Source: a virus. From it: DNA of 25,379 nt. Within the stretch, counting starts at the first letter, position 1; every line of letters begins with the position of its first letter. The position numbers and the translations under genes are program-made. Shown piece after piece: positions 14,121 to 20,206 of this stretch. The notes under the pieces were generated by a model. That model was not told the DNA's origin. It saw only the letters and a list, made by a program, of their open reading frames with translations, and ran no database searches. The stretch spans positions 1-25,379 of IMG/VR virus record IMGVR_UViG_3300044716_000444. One strand, 5' to 3'.

Positions 14121-15889
14121 TTCAGCTCCTTGAGGTAGGTGAGAAGTTCTGCGTCGGTCGGTTTTGAGTAATAGTGGTACGAGATAAATTTCAAAAGGGG
14201 GAACTCTGTTGAGTATCTCTCAGAAAGTTTATCAAGCGTGTCGTCGTGGGCCACATCGAACAGATTGTACAACGAGATGATATCGCTGTCAAGATCCTTT
14301 TTGGCGAATCTTTTGTCAACCTTTGACAGGATCGCCTGATTGGTCGGTTTATCTAAGATCGCCTTTTCCGGCAGGACAAGGTTCTCTTTCAGGAATTCGC
14401 GAAGCTCAACTCCCTGCCCCTTGTTCTTTACAGAGGGGGATAACCCATAGATCACATCAATATCAGCACCTAACTTCTTAGCGGCAGAGACCAAGCTATT
14501 CACTGCGTGATACCCAGAATACGCAGATGGTTTTCCATGCATAGTCTCAATATACACGTAATGCTCAGAAGTATCTAGCTGGGCCTCGTTCCAGCAGCCA
14601 TTAACGCAGGATCTAACCTTAATACTCTTCGACTTGGGTCCACGAGCATATACAATCTTCGGCAGCGTGTCAAGATCCTTGATCACATCCAAGTCAATCT
14701 TACACTCTGAGATTTGAGCATCAGTCAGGACTACGATCTTCCCACCATGATCTTTCAGATAACTCTTGATTCGAGCCGTAAACTTTGGCTTGAATCGGTA
14801 GTAATCGGCAGAAAGTGGCAAGGCTTTCATATGGCTGATATTCACAGACTTATATGTCTTAGAATAAACAGACATCTCCGTAGAGGTGTGCGGAAGCACA
14901 TAATCGAACTTCTTCTTATTACATTCGATGATGTTGCCCAAAACTCCACAGTTCACCTTATCAAACATCTTTGCACGTTTGAATTCGGTATCTTCAGCTT
15001 CAATTAGGCCGATGATATGATCCGCCATACCCTCCTTAACTTGATTGACCCTTGCTTTTAGATTGGCAATGGTCTTGTTGTCTAACGAGAGTGACTCACG
15101 CCCAAGGTCGAAGTCCAAATCCCCAATCTCAAATCGGATGTACCCATCAATATCGAGCCCATACCCATGTGGGATGTCGTAGGCTACATTCCCCATGACG
15201 GCTTTACATTGACCATAGCCAGTATTGAAAGCGAACCCGTCACCCTTGACTTTGAATTCACGGGCAGCTACGATCTTCTCTTTTACTGAGGAGATATTAA
15301 TCTCGGGGATTACGTCAAAGTACTTAAATACTTCGACAGCTTCGTCTTGGAATTCATAGTCTCGACCCATTACGTTGACAATAACTTCAACACCGGATGG
15401 TTCATCAGTTGGGGAAGACGACAAGAGTGCCATCTGAGGAAGGTCATCCTCATCCTTATAGGCAGAGTAGGTATATTTAACTCCATCATTAACTGACTTA
15501 ACAATAAAGCTATCTACAATAGAATAAGCAACTTTTGCCCCGATGCCTAGTGCCCCAATTAATTTATTGCTATTAGTCTTAGTGGAGCAGAAATAAACGG
15601 TATAGACATCCCGTACATCATCTGGGGATAGGCCCTTACCATTATCTGCTACAGAGAACCAAGGTTCGAGTTTAGTAGGGAGATGCACTCGTGGGACGGC
15701 TGAGACTTCAGCATCAGTGTTCGCGTCAAGAGCATTGCAAGTAAGCTCTCGGATTACGGCTCGGACCTTGAATTTGTATGGATTCGATGAGAGGAGCTTG
15801 AATGCCTTAGCACTCGCATCAATGCGGAATCCCGAGGTCTGAAACGAGCCTGAGGTTTGAGTACTTTTCTTTACGCCTTCGATGATCAT
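14117..15889 (-). CDS. rIIA: RIIA-like protein with a GHKL ATPase domain
   Basis: A 590-residue protein. The N-terminal ~180 residues form a GHKL (gyrase/Hsp90/histidine kinase/MutL) ATP-binding fold: VIRELTCNALDAN (N box), VADNGKGLS (G1) and GALGIGAKVAYSI (G2). The remainder fits RIIA, the partner of RIIB encoded directly downstream. Located at the membrane in T4. The ATG at 15889 has GAAGGA upstream. A near-consensus promoter lies 45 bases before the gene. Confidence 0.92.
   Translation of the reverse strand: MIIEGVKKSTQTSGSFQTSGFRIDASAKAFKLLSSNPYKFKVRAVIRELTCNALDANTDAEVSAVPRVHLPTKLEPWFSVADNGKGLSPDDVRDVYTVYFCSTKTNSNKLIGALGIGAKVAYSIVDSFIVKSVNDGVKYTYSAYKDEDDLPQMALLSSSPTDEPSGVEVIVNVMGRDYEFQDEAVEVFKYFDVIPEINISSVKEKIVAAREFKVKGDGFAFNTGYGQCKAVMGNVAYDIPHGYGLDIDGYIRFEIGDLDFDLGRESLSLDNKTIANLKARVNQVKEGMADHIIGLIEAEDTEFKRAKMFDKVNCGVLGNIIECNKKKFDYVLPHTSTEMSVYSKTYKSVNISHMKALPLSADYYRFKPKFTARIKSYLKDHGGKIVVLTDAQISECKIDLDVIKDLDTLPKIVYARGPKSKSIKVRSCVNGCWNEAQLDTSEHYVYIETMHGKPSAYSGYHAVNSLVSAAKKLGADIDVIYGLSPSVKNKGQGVELREFLKENLVLPEKAILDKPTNQAILSKVDKRFAKKDLDSDIISLYNLFDVAHDDTLDKLSERYSTEFPLLKFISYHYYSKPTDAELLTYLKELK
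14264..14292 (-). promoter_or_regulatory. Possible sigma70-type promoter inside rIIA, for rIIB
   Basis: TTGACA (14292-14287), a 17-base spacer, then TACAAT (14269-14264): eleven of twelve consensus positions at ideal spacing, about 145 bases before the rIIB start. It lies within coding sequence, so chance is possible. Confidence 0.45.
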
Positions 15890-15933
15890 GACTACGTCCT
15901 TCGCTTGTGTTTTTCGTCGTTCGTTCTTCGTAT

Positions 15934-15961
15934 ATCATAACGGGCGAAATCGCCCTGTCAA
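15934..15961 (-). promoter_or_regulatory. rIIA promoter with an inverted repeat in the spacer
   Basis: TTGACA, a 16-base spacer, then TATGAT, immediately upstream of rIIA. The spacer holds GGGCGA-TT-TCGCCC, an inverted repeat placed where a repressor would block polymerase. The -35 overlaps the TGA of the upstream gene (stop 15958-15960). Promoter strength is inferred from consensus match, and the operator role from position and symmetry. Confidence 0.75.
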
Positions 15962-16230
15962 GAGCCTTTTATTGTTTTATCCTCGATTACACCGTTGTTC
16001 ACAACCAGATAGAAACTGCGGGAAAGGTGGCTGATTCGGATCGTGTCGCCAGACTCGGTGTACAAATTCACACGAAACTTGTCCTTGTCCACTTCTCTTA
16101 TTGTAAACCTATCGCAGGCATGATCCTCGGCCCATTGTCTGACTAGGCTTAGACTATCACCAATTTGAATTGTGGTATTGATCTCGACTGGAAAATCAAT
16201 TTTTGGACTCTTCTGTGCTTTTTTGGCCAT
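15958..16230 (-). CDS. Orphan protein, 90 residues
   Basis: Starts MAKKAQKSPKIDFPVEINTT, followed by a helix (SLSLVRQWAEDHACD) and a strand-rich C-terminus (RFTIREVDKDKFRVNLY, then SFYLVVNNGVIED). The ATG overlaps the macro-domain stop (TAATG) and GGGAAA lies upstream. Its stop codon is part of the rIIA -35 box. No family is recognised. A small nucleic-acid-binding fold would fit the basic start and beta-rich body, but this is a guess. Confidence 0.7.
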   Translation of the reverse strand: MAKKAQKSPKIDFPVEINTTIQIGDSLSLVRQWAEDHACDRFTIREVDKDKFRVNLYTESGDTIRISHLSRSFYLVVNNGVIEDKTIKGS

Positions 16231-16685
16231 TATTTCCCTAGCGTGTAAATTGTCCAGCTACCTTCGGTAGCATAATCTTCGAGGATATCGTGGACCAGAC
16301 TTTTGTCGGCCTTACCGAGGCCACAGCCGATCTCCGGAAGACCTATAGTCTTCCCAGTAAAAGAGAAGTCTCTACAGATTTCGTCCAAGGCTCTCTTGAA
16401 GGCTCCATACTCAAACTTACGACAGGATGTCCCATAGTCATATTGAGCATATAGATTAATAATAGTCAACCCACTCAGGAAGACTGAAGAATATGAGCCG
16501 ATCCTCTCAATCGGGGATCTATAATCGGCCTGATCTACTAAGAAGGCTTTTGGGAATTCTTCCTTGATAAGTTTGGCCACTCCTGAACCCATCGTGGAGA
16601 AGCAATTCGCACAATGAATCAAGTAGTCGATCTCTTTATTCTTGGCCGCTTCTATTAGGCAACCATTCTTAAAGGATAGGGTCAT
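16230..16685 (-). CDS. Macro-domain protein
   Basis: A 151-residue protein with a macro-domain layout: YLIHCANCFSTMGSGVAKLI (ligand-binding loop with N and GSGVA), SGLTIINLYAQYDYG, and GLPEIGCGLGKADKSLV (second loop with GCGLG). Macro domains bind or hydrolyse ADP-ribose derivatives, including ADP-ribosyl groups and ADP-ribose-1''-phosphate. Phage copies may counter ADP-ribosylation or process RNA-repair by-products (inference). The ATG at 16685 overlaps the VWA stop (GCATGA), so both are made together. Confidence 0.88.
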   Translation of the reverse strand: MTLSFKNGCLIEAAKNKEIDYLIHCANCFSTMGSGVAKLIKEEFPKAFLVDQADYRSPIERIGSYSSVFLSGLTIINLYAQYDYGTSCRKFEYGAFKRALDEICRDFSFTGKTIGLPEIGCGLGKADKSLVHDILEDYATEGSWTIYTLGK

Positions 16686-17191
16686 GCGACCTCCAAATCT
16701 AGCATTCTGCGAGTTTCTTCGAAGGACTGACAACCAACATCAACATTGAAGACGCTTTTGCCGAAAGTTGGCAGGTAGGAGTTCTGCTCATCTGTAAGGA
16801 TGTAAAGCCTTTCAGGCTTGACATGGTAGTGGCTGACATGCTTAACAGCTTTTTCTAGGAAGATCCCACCACCACCAAAATCATAACAGGCTCTTCTTAG
16901 GGCCAACCATAGATTAAACCCATCGTAGTTGAGCTGTTCGGTCATGTGAGACTGGTCGGAGTCAAGGCCTGAACTGGCGTATAGGGGGGCGTCAGCCCGA
17001 AGCTTGATCTCTGCGGCAAGGGCAGCGGCGATTTGGAGGCGGGAATAATTCCCATTAGGCAACTCCATGCTTCCACTAACGTCCACAATGATAATGGATT
17101 TTGGAAGAGGAGGAAGCTCACGAGCCAGACGAGTGACTTTGTCATCGTTGGCGGGGGAATAGGGTGAATCGAATAGGTCTAGGAAGGTCAT
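16682..17191 (-). CDS. VWA-domain protein
   Basis: A 169-residue protein that is almost entirely a von Willebrand factor A domain: SIIIVDVSGSMELPNGNYSR carries the DxSxS metal-ion-dependent adhesion site, and RLYILTDEQNS supplies the later Asp. VWA domains bind partner proteins through a metal ion. In bacteria they also form the C-terminal part of Ro60/TROVE RNA-binding proteins, but no TROVE domain is present. Coupling to the macro-domain gene suggests a joint task. The ATG at 17191 is preceded by AAGGGCGTAGCC, combining Shine-Dalgarno and mini-hairpin. Confidence 0.82.
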   Translation of the reverse strand: MTFLDLFDSPYSPANDDKVTRLARELPPLPKSIIIVDVSGSMELPNGNYSRLQIAAALAAEIKLRADAPLYASSGLDSDQSHMTEQLNYDGFNLWLALRRACYDFGGGGIFLEKAVKHVSHYHVKPERLYILTDEQNSYLPTFGKSVFNVDVGCQSFEETRRMLDLEVA

Positions 17192-17234
17192 AAGGCTACG
17201 CCCTTAAGAGTAGGTACTTTTCTTTTACCGAAAG

Positions 17235-17308
17235 TACATCCGAGTAGATTTGCACTACTGACCTGCCGCTTAGAAGGCGGCTGCTCTATCTGACTGAGCT
17301 ACGGATGC
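17235..17308 (-). tRNA. tRNA-Arg(UCU)
   Basis: 74 bases. The acceptor stem GCATCCG/CGGATGT has a G-U first pair; D-arm GCTCAGTC...GAGC, anticodon loop CTTCTAA (anticodon TCT), T-arm AGTAG-TGCAAAT-CTACT, discriminator A. No encoded CCA. The T-loop has TG instead of TT at its start. It reads AGA codons. It is the first gene behind the consensus promoter at 17375-17403 and precedes the VWA gene. Confidence 0.93.
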
Positions 17309-17313
17309 GTAAA

Positions 17314-17328
17314 ATTGGCGAAGCCAAT
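17314..17328 (-). promoter_or_regulatory. Leader hairpin ATTGGC-TTC-GCCAAT before tRNA-Arg
   Basis: A six-pair stem with a three-base loop, six bases upstream of tRNA-Arg in the transcript. This is one of the few places where the recurring GGCGAAGCC element is in the opposite orientation (GCGAAGC on the plus strand). It may help processing of the tRNA 5' end. Confidence 0.4.
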
Positions 17329-17333
17329 AAAAT

Positions 17334-17363
17334 GTCCCGGCCCAATAGTGCATGGACCGGGAC
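17334..17363 (-). terminator. Leader hairpin, possible attenuator
   Basis: The stem GTCCCGG/CCGGGAC (seven pairs) with a 16-base loop is followed in the transcript by ATTTTATT. It begins about five bases after the expected start of transcription of the 17375-17403 promoter, so it could terminate early or protect the RNA 5' end. Confidence 0.45.
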
Positions 17364-17374
17364 CTCGTTTTCCG

Positions 17375-17403
17375 ATTATAGCTGACCTTGGTCAGCTTGT
17401 CAA
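17375..17403 (-). promoter_or_regulatory. Exact-consensus promoter with an 18-bp palindromic operator
   Basis: TTGACA (17403-17398), exactly 17 bases, TATAAT (17380-17375). The spacer plus the first base of the -10 is the perfect palindrome AGCTGACCAAGGTCAGCT (17380-17397). Consensus boxes imply a very strong host sigma70-type promoter, and the palindrome between them is the expected position for a dimeric repressor. It drives tRNA-Arg, the VWA and macro genes and the orphan before rIIA. Confidence 0.9.
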
Positions 17404-17418
17404 CTGGATTCTGGAGAA

Positions 17419-17529
17419 TCACCAATTCTTCAGAATATACTGCTCAACGATCCAGAGAATCCTCATCCCGAATATCGATCCGGTTATGATTAGCCAAAAT
17501 GCTAGCCAAAATTTCTGATTACCGTCCAT
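17419..17529 (-). CDS. 36-residue single-span membrane peptide
   Basis: Encodes MDGNQKFWLAFWLIITGSIF followed by GMRILWIVEQYILKNW-stop. A continuous hydrophobic stretch (about residues 7-28) predicts one membrane helix with a basic C-terminus. The ATG overlaps the stop region of the C39-like gene by 11 bases and follows GGAAGGGGCATAGCCC, where GGAAGG is the ribosome-binding site and GGGC-ATA-GCCC a mini-hairpin. Very small membrane peptides are common in phages. No function can be assigned. Confidence 0.7.
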   Translation of the reverse strand: MDGNQKFWLAFWLIITGSIFGMRILWIVEQYILKNW

Positions 17530-17959
17530 GGGCTATGCCCCTTCCTAACATATAATGTTCAGTGATTGCCGTCAATCCCGTATTGTCGGGATGTGGATCA
17601 TATAGCATACTGCCACGTAAGTCAACTACAATTGCATGATGTTCGTACATTTGTTTAGATCTCGGAGAGGGACCACACGCGATCAGCGGCGGAAAGTCAA
17701 AGTCCGAGTCGTGCATTCGGTAAAAGCGGAATTTGGGAGCTTCTACTAAATACATGCCACGAGCATTGAGCCATTCCTGAGTGGCACAATCCATATTGAC
17801 ATTCTCTTTTACCGAGATTTCGAGAAAGTGGGGCACTTCTTCGGCCTTTAAGCCGAGGATAGCCGCGATACAACATCGCCAGCAGTCGCCCAGTTCGCCT
17901 TCTCTCCTAAAGAGAGTCTGCTTTGGGATTTTATTCCAGTCTCTCAGAGCTACGCTCAT
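17519..17959 (-). CDS. Papain/C39-like phage protein
   Basis: A 146-residue protein with GDCWRCCIAAILGLKAEEVP near the N-terminus (candidate nucleophile Cys after a short acidic lead) and HHAIVVDLRGSMLYDPHPDN near the C-terminus (His, then Asp). This Cys...His...Asp order and the DPHPDNTGL ending are frequent in large phages, where such proteins are taken as papain-like but untested. It is distantly like the 10004-10348 product. The ATG at 17959 overlaps the previous stop (TAATG), and its first codons form the GAGCGTAGCTC hairpin. Confidence 0.72.
   Translation of the reverse strand: MSVALRDWNKIPKQTLFRREGELGDCWRCCIAAILGLKAEEVPHFLEISVKENVNMDCATQEWLNARGMYLVEAPKFRFYRMHDSDFDFPPLIACGPSPRSKQMYEHHAIVVDLRGSMLYDPHPDNTGLTAITEHYMLGRGIAHGR
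17947..17957 (-). promoter_or_regulatory. GAGCGTAGCTC mini-hairpin at a start codon
   Basis: The coding strand forms GAGC-GTA-GCTC beginning with the G of the ATG at 17959. The same 11-mer precedes the start codon at 68 and a near copy (GAGCATAGCTC) lies at about 18438. GTA is a GNA-type loop, like GAA in GCGAAGC. Confidence 0.4.
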
Positions 17960-18399
17960 TAACCTGCACTACTTAAAAAGTGAAGAGAGATATCTCCGGG
18001 AAGTTTGTCCTTAAGCTCCGTCATTAACTTTACGAGATAGCTGATCTCGACTGAGCCTTCGAGTAGGTCAACCCTGCCCATATCTCGTTCGTCACCGATG
18101 AATGTGCCAATACAGAAGTAGGCTTCGCCATCAGAGTCGTCTTCTTGGACATAAGAATCAAGATCAAGCCCAGCAGCGATGTTCTCAATCATACAACACC
18201 AGTCGTCGCTCTCTTCTCCCATGAAGACATACTTAAGTTCGGATTCCCGAACTAGAACTCTTTCAGTCCCAGTAATTTTGCCGGTTTTGGGATTGTAGCG
18301 GTTTTGATCTTCATAGGTCGCTTCCGCTACCATTACTGTGATATCAGAGAGAGGAACCTCGATTCCTACCATGCACTTCTGCTGAAAATTAACGCCCAT
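17959..18399 (-). CDS. Acidic orphan protein, 146 residues
   Basis: Starts MGVNFQQKCMVGIEVPLSDI. It is strand-rich early, then a strongly acidic middle (MGEESDDWCCMIENIAAGLD, YVQEDDSDGEAYF) and a helical C-terminus. The ATG at 18399 has GGAG five bases upstream. The stop overlaps the next start (TAATG). I do not recognise a family. Confidence 0.7.
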   Translation of the reverse strand: MGVNFQQKCMVGIEVPLSDITVMVAEATYEDQNRYNPKTGKITGTERVLVRESELKYVFMGEESDDWCCMIENIAAGLDLDSYVQEDDSDGEAYFCIGTFIGDERDMGRVDLLEGSVEISYLVKLMTELKDKLPGDISLHFLSSAG

Positions 18400-18452
18400 T
18401 TCAACTCCAATTAACTAGGCTCACTACCAATTGTGCTAGAGCTATGCTCAAG

Positions 18453-18526
18453 TGGTCCCGGTCAGATTCCAACTGACAACTTTTTCCTCTTAAGGGAAAC
18501 GCCTCTGGCAATTGGGCTACGAGACC
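18453..18526 (-). tRNA. tRNA-Leu(UAA), atypical: short variable loop and swapped elbow pair
   Basis: 74 bases. Acceptor GGTCTCG/CGGGACC, anticodon stem TTTCC/GGAAA with loop CTTAAGA (anticodon TAA), T-stem GTCAG/CTGAC, discriminator A73 as expected for Leu. Two oddities: the variable region is only five bases (AAGTT), whereas bacterial tRNA-Leu has a long arm; and the D-loop reads TTGCC while the T-loop is TTGGAAT, i.e. C19 and G56 instead of the near-universal G19 and C56. The swap preserves pairing. No encoded CCA. Three bases separate it from tRNA-Trp. Confidence 0.85.
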
Positions 18527-18529
18527 AAG

Positions 18530-18597
18530 CACGAGAATAAGGAATCGGACCTTAAAAGTAGATTTTGGAGATCCACCTGCCGCCACGGCATCCTCGT
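18530..18597 (-). tRNA. tRNA-Trp(CCA), compact D-arm
   Basis: 68 bases. Acceptor ACGAGGA/TTCTCGT, anticodon stem TGGAT/ATCTA with loop CTCCAAA (anticodon CCA), T-stem TAAGG/CCTTA with loop TCCGATT, discriminator G73 as expected for Trp. The D-arm is shortened to about 13 bases (CCGTGGCGGCAGG) and the T-loop has C at the position normally U55. No encoded CCA. It is co-transcribed with tRNA-Leu. Confidence 0.82.
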
Positions 18598-18854
18598 GAA
18601 TGTTGGTCTCGAAACCAACCGGACAGCCTTGTTCAGCCTGCCTTTGTCTATTACCGCCGACGAATTTGGCGGACTGCCATAGCTCGACAGTAAAGAACCT
18701 AGCACGGTTAGGTCATCCCGGTCAGATTTACATAATCTAACGAAAAGGATATACAGATGTTGCAACATCGCCGTATATCAGGGGGCTTCGCCTAGACACT
18801 TCAATCTTCGAAAGCATCTAGGAAGAGGCCATGTTAGTGGCCTCATTGTACTAC
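18598..18854 (-). ncRNA. Hairpin-dense non-coding stretch between a gene and the Trp/Leu tRNAs
   Basis: I see no credible gene in these 257 bases but many helices in series. They include GTTGG/CCAAC (18602-18619, with loop TTTCGAGA, T-loop-like), CCGCC/GGCGG (18654-18672), ACTGTC/GGCAGT (18673-18691), GTTAGATT/AATCTGAC (18721-18741), GATATAC/GTATATC enclosing the palindrome GATGTTGCAACATC (18748-18779) and CCTAGA/TCTAGG (about 18791-18822). The 13-mer TCCCGGTCAGATT is shared with the 3' end of tRNA-Leu (plus strand), suggesting tRNA-derived material. Either decayed tRNAs or a structured RNA. Confidence 0.45.
18825..18844 (-). terminator. Stem-loop after the 18855-19085 gene
   Basis: GAGGCCA/TGGCCTC, seven pairs with a six-base loop, ten bases after the stop codon. 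Only TTCC follows, so it may be a weak terminator, an RNase barrier or part of the structured RNA downstream. Confidence 0.4.
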
Positions 18855-19085
18855 TTACTTCTCGTTTGTCGAGTGGAAATGCATGAGTTTCCTCAAAAAT
18901 TCCCAAAGAGGACGAGATGGTCTTCCCTCGTACCCGCCATGGATGTCGTCCGCACTGAACACCTGTACATCAAGCTGTAAGTCAGAGACTACCTCTTCAA
19001 CTCTTCCATCCTTGAGGCAGATGACTACGGTCCCATCTACCTTGGTGGTTCCATCTAGGTTTCTGGCTGGAGTTGTTTGGATCAT
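18855..19085 (-). CDS. Small orphan protein, 76 residues
   Basis: Starts MIQTTPARNLDGTTKVDGTV, strand-rich (VVICLKDGRVEEVVSDLQL) with a helical C-terminus (LWEFLRKLMHFHSTNEK). The ATG has GGAG seven bases upstream. It follows the Tat-signal gene by 14 bases and is probably co-expressed. No family is recognised. Confidence 0.65.
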   Translation of the reverse strand: MIQTTPARNLDGTTKVDGTVVICLKDGRVEEVVSDLQLDVQVFSADDIHGGYEGRPSRPLWEFLRKLMHFHSTNEK

Positions 19086-19099
19086 GATATCTCCGATAT

Positions 19100-19918
19100 C
19101 TAAATATTATGTTCTAGATCGAGCAAGGTTACACTCTTATGATCTAAAACTGCCATAGCACTAAAATATGCTACGGAAATAAGCTCCATACCTTCTCTTT
19201 TATCAGGAATTTGTGTGACCTTAAGGGTCTTGGCGTCAAACTCGAAAGATGTATTGAAGCCCATAAGTGGTGGCAGGTTCGGTAATTCTGTCAGAACAAT
19301 ACTATCTGATCTGCTAGAATCTATTCTTAAGCAGAGATCTCCGCTAAGCTCCTGTTCTTGTCCTGCAATCAAATCTCGCTGAAATGGCTCATTCTTGCCT
19401 AATAGAAAACTACAGATTAGGTCGCTGGATTGGGCTGGATCATATCCGAAATGCTCAATAGTTTCTGGATTCATGATGAATTTGCGATTTGAAACAGAAA
19501 TATTACTAACCCATTTACCAGTTTTGAATTTCCATTTGCGATCAATCATAGATTCTAATCCGGCATAAAATAAGAGACGCAGCATACCAGCCTCTATGCG
19601 ACTTTCTAGGCCTCTTGCAAGCACTTCATGAAGTCTCTCAACGAGAGCGGGCCGATCTTTATACTCAGTTTTATATGTGACATTTTGCTGTATCATATAC
19701 GGGATCAGACGAATGCTGTCTCCCTTTTCTCCAACTAGAAAGTCCAGCTCTTCAGTTTTAGTAAAGACCTGAGCGATATCGGGCAGCTTAAAATCACAGA
19801 ATGTGGCAAAGCGATCAGCGGCAAGGACGTTCGTGTTAGGAGTCGCAATAGCCGAGCCAGTGAACAAAGGTATAGTAGACAGGCCACACAACTTAGCGAA
19901 TGATCTTCGAGATAGCAT
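19100..19918 (-). CDS. Tat-exported protein of unknown function
   Basis: A 272-residue protein beginning MLSRRSFAKLCGLSTIPLFT and then GSAIATPN. This is a complete twin-arginine signal: SRRSFAK motif, hydrophobic core and an AxA-type cleavage site near residues 24-27. The mature part is mixed alpha/beta with no motif I can name. It contains a segment rich in charged and aromatic residues (RKWKFKTGKWVSNI) and ends LLDLEHNI. Tat export implies folding, perhaps with a cofactor, before crossing the host inner membrane. The ATG has AAAGGGTG upstream. Phage-encoded Tat substrates are uncommon. Confidence 0.8.
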   Translation of the reverse strand: MLSRRSFAKLCGLSTIPLFTGSAIATPNTNVLAADRFATFCDFKLPDIAQVFTKTEELDFLVGEKGDSIRLIPYMIQQNVTYKTEYKDRPALVERLHEVLARGLESRIEAGMLRLLFYAGLESMIDRKWKFKTGKWVSNISVSNRKFIMNPETIEHFGYDPAQSSDLICSFLLGKNEPFQRDLIAGQEQELSGDLCLRIDSSRSDSIVLTELPNLPPLMGFNTSFEFDAKTLKVTQIPDKREGMELISVAYFSAMAVLDHKSVTLLDLEHNI

Positions 19919-19951
19919 GTTTCACCCTTTAAACTTAGAGTCGATAGACTA

Positions 19952-20037
19952 TGTGTTGAGTAGGATTCGAACCCACGGACCCCGTTTAGGAGAACAGGTT
20001 TACAGCCTGCGTGCTTTAACCACTTGCATATCAACAC
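19952..20037 (-). tRNA. tRNA-Tyr(GUA)
   Basis: 86 bases with a long variable arm (class II, as expected for bacterial Tyr). Acceptor GTGTTGA/TCAACAC, D-arm with GTGGTTAAAGCA, anticodon loop CTGTAAA (anticodon GTA), T-loop TTCGAAT, discriminator A73. No encoded CCA. Confidence 0.96.
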
Positions 20038-20041
20038 GTTT

Positions 20042-20124
20042 CGGTCTGTGATAGTTCTCCTATTAGACGTAGGATTACTCAGACCGGCGATTCTTTTGAG
20101 TGAACGCCCGTGGTCCCAAGAATC
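20042..20124 (-). ncRNA. Two adjacent stem-loops upstream of tRNA-Tyr
   Basis: The first element (20042-20086) is closed by CGGTCTG/CAGACCG and has an inner stem TCCTA/TAGGA with a seven-base loop. The second (20089-20124) is closed by GATTCTT/AAGAATC. Both have seven-pair closing stems like tRNA acceptors, but I cannot fit either as a tRNA. They may be processing structures or decayed tRNAs. The remaining bases to 20206 contain only short hairpins. Confidence 0.4.
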
Positions 20125-20206
20125 TGCTAAAGAAAACACCCCACCGGAATAGGTCTGCGACACCTTGTCTAAGGGTTTTGCTCGCCTGTTCTGTCACGCC
20201 TGAAAA

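Noticed and set aside
18517-18768. Minus-strand 83-codon open frame over the Trp/Leu tRNA region
   Set aside because: It overlaps tRNA-Trp entirely and the end of tRNA-Leu, has no ribosome binding site, and its sequence is explained by the tRNA and hairpin structures.
20125-20206. Additional tRNA upstream of the Tyr hairpins
   Set aside because: Short hairpins such as CCTT-GTCT-AAGG are present but no acceptor/T-arm combination could be built.
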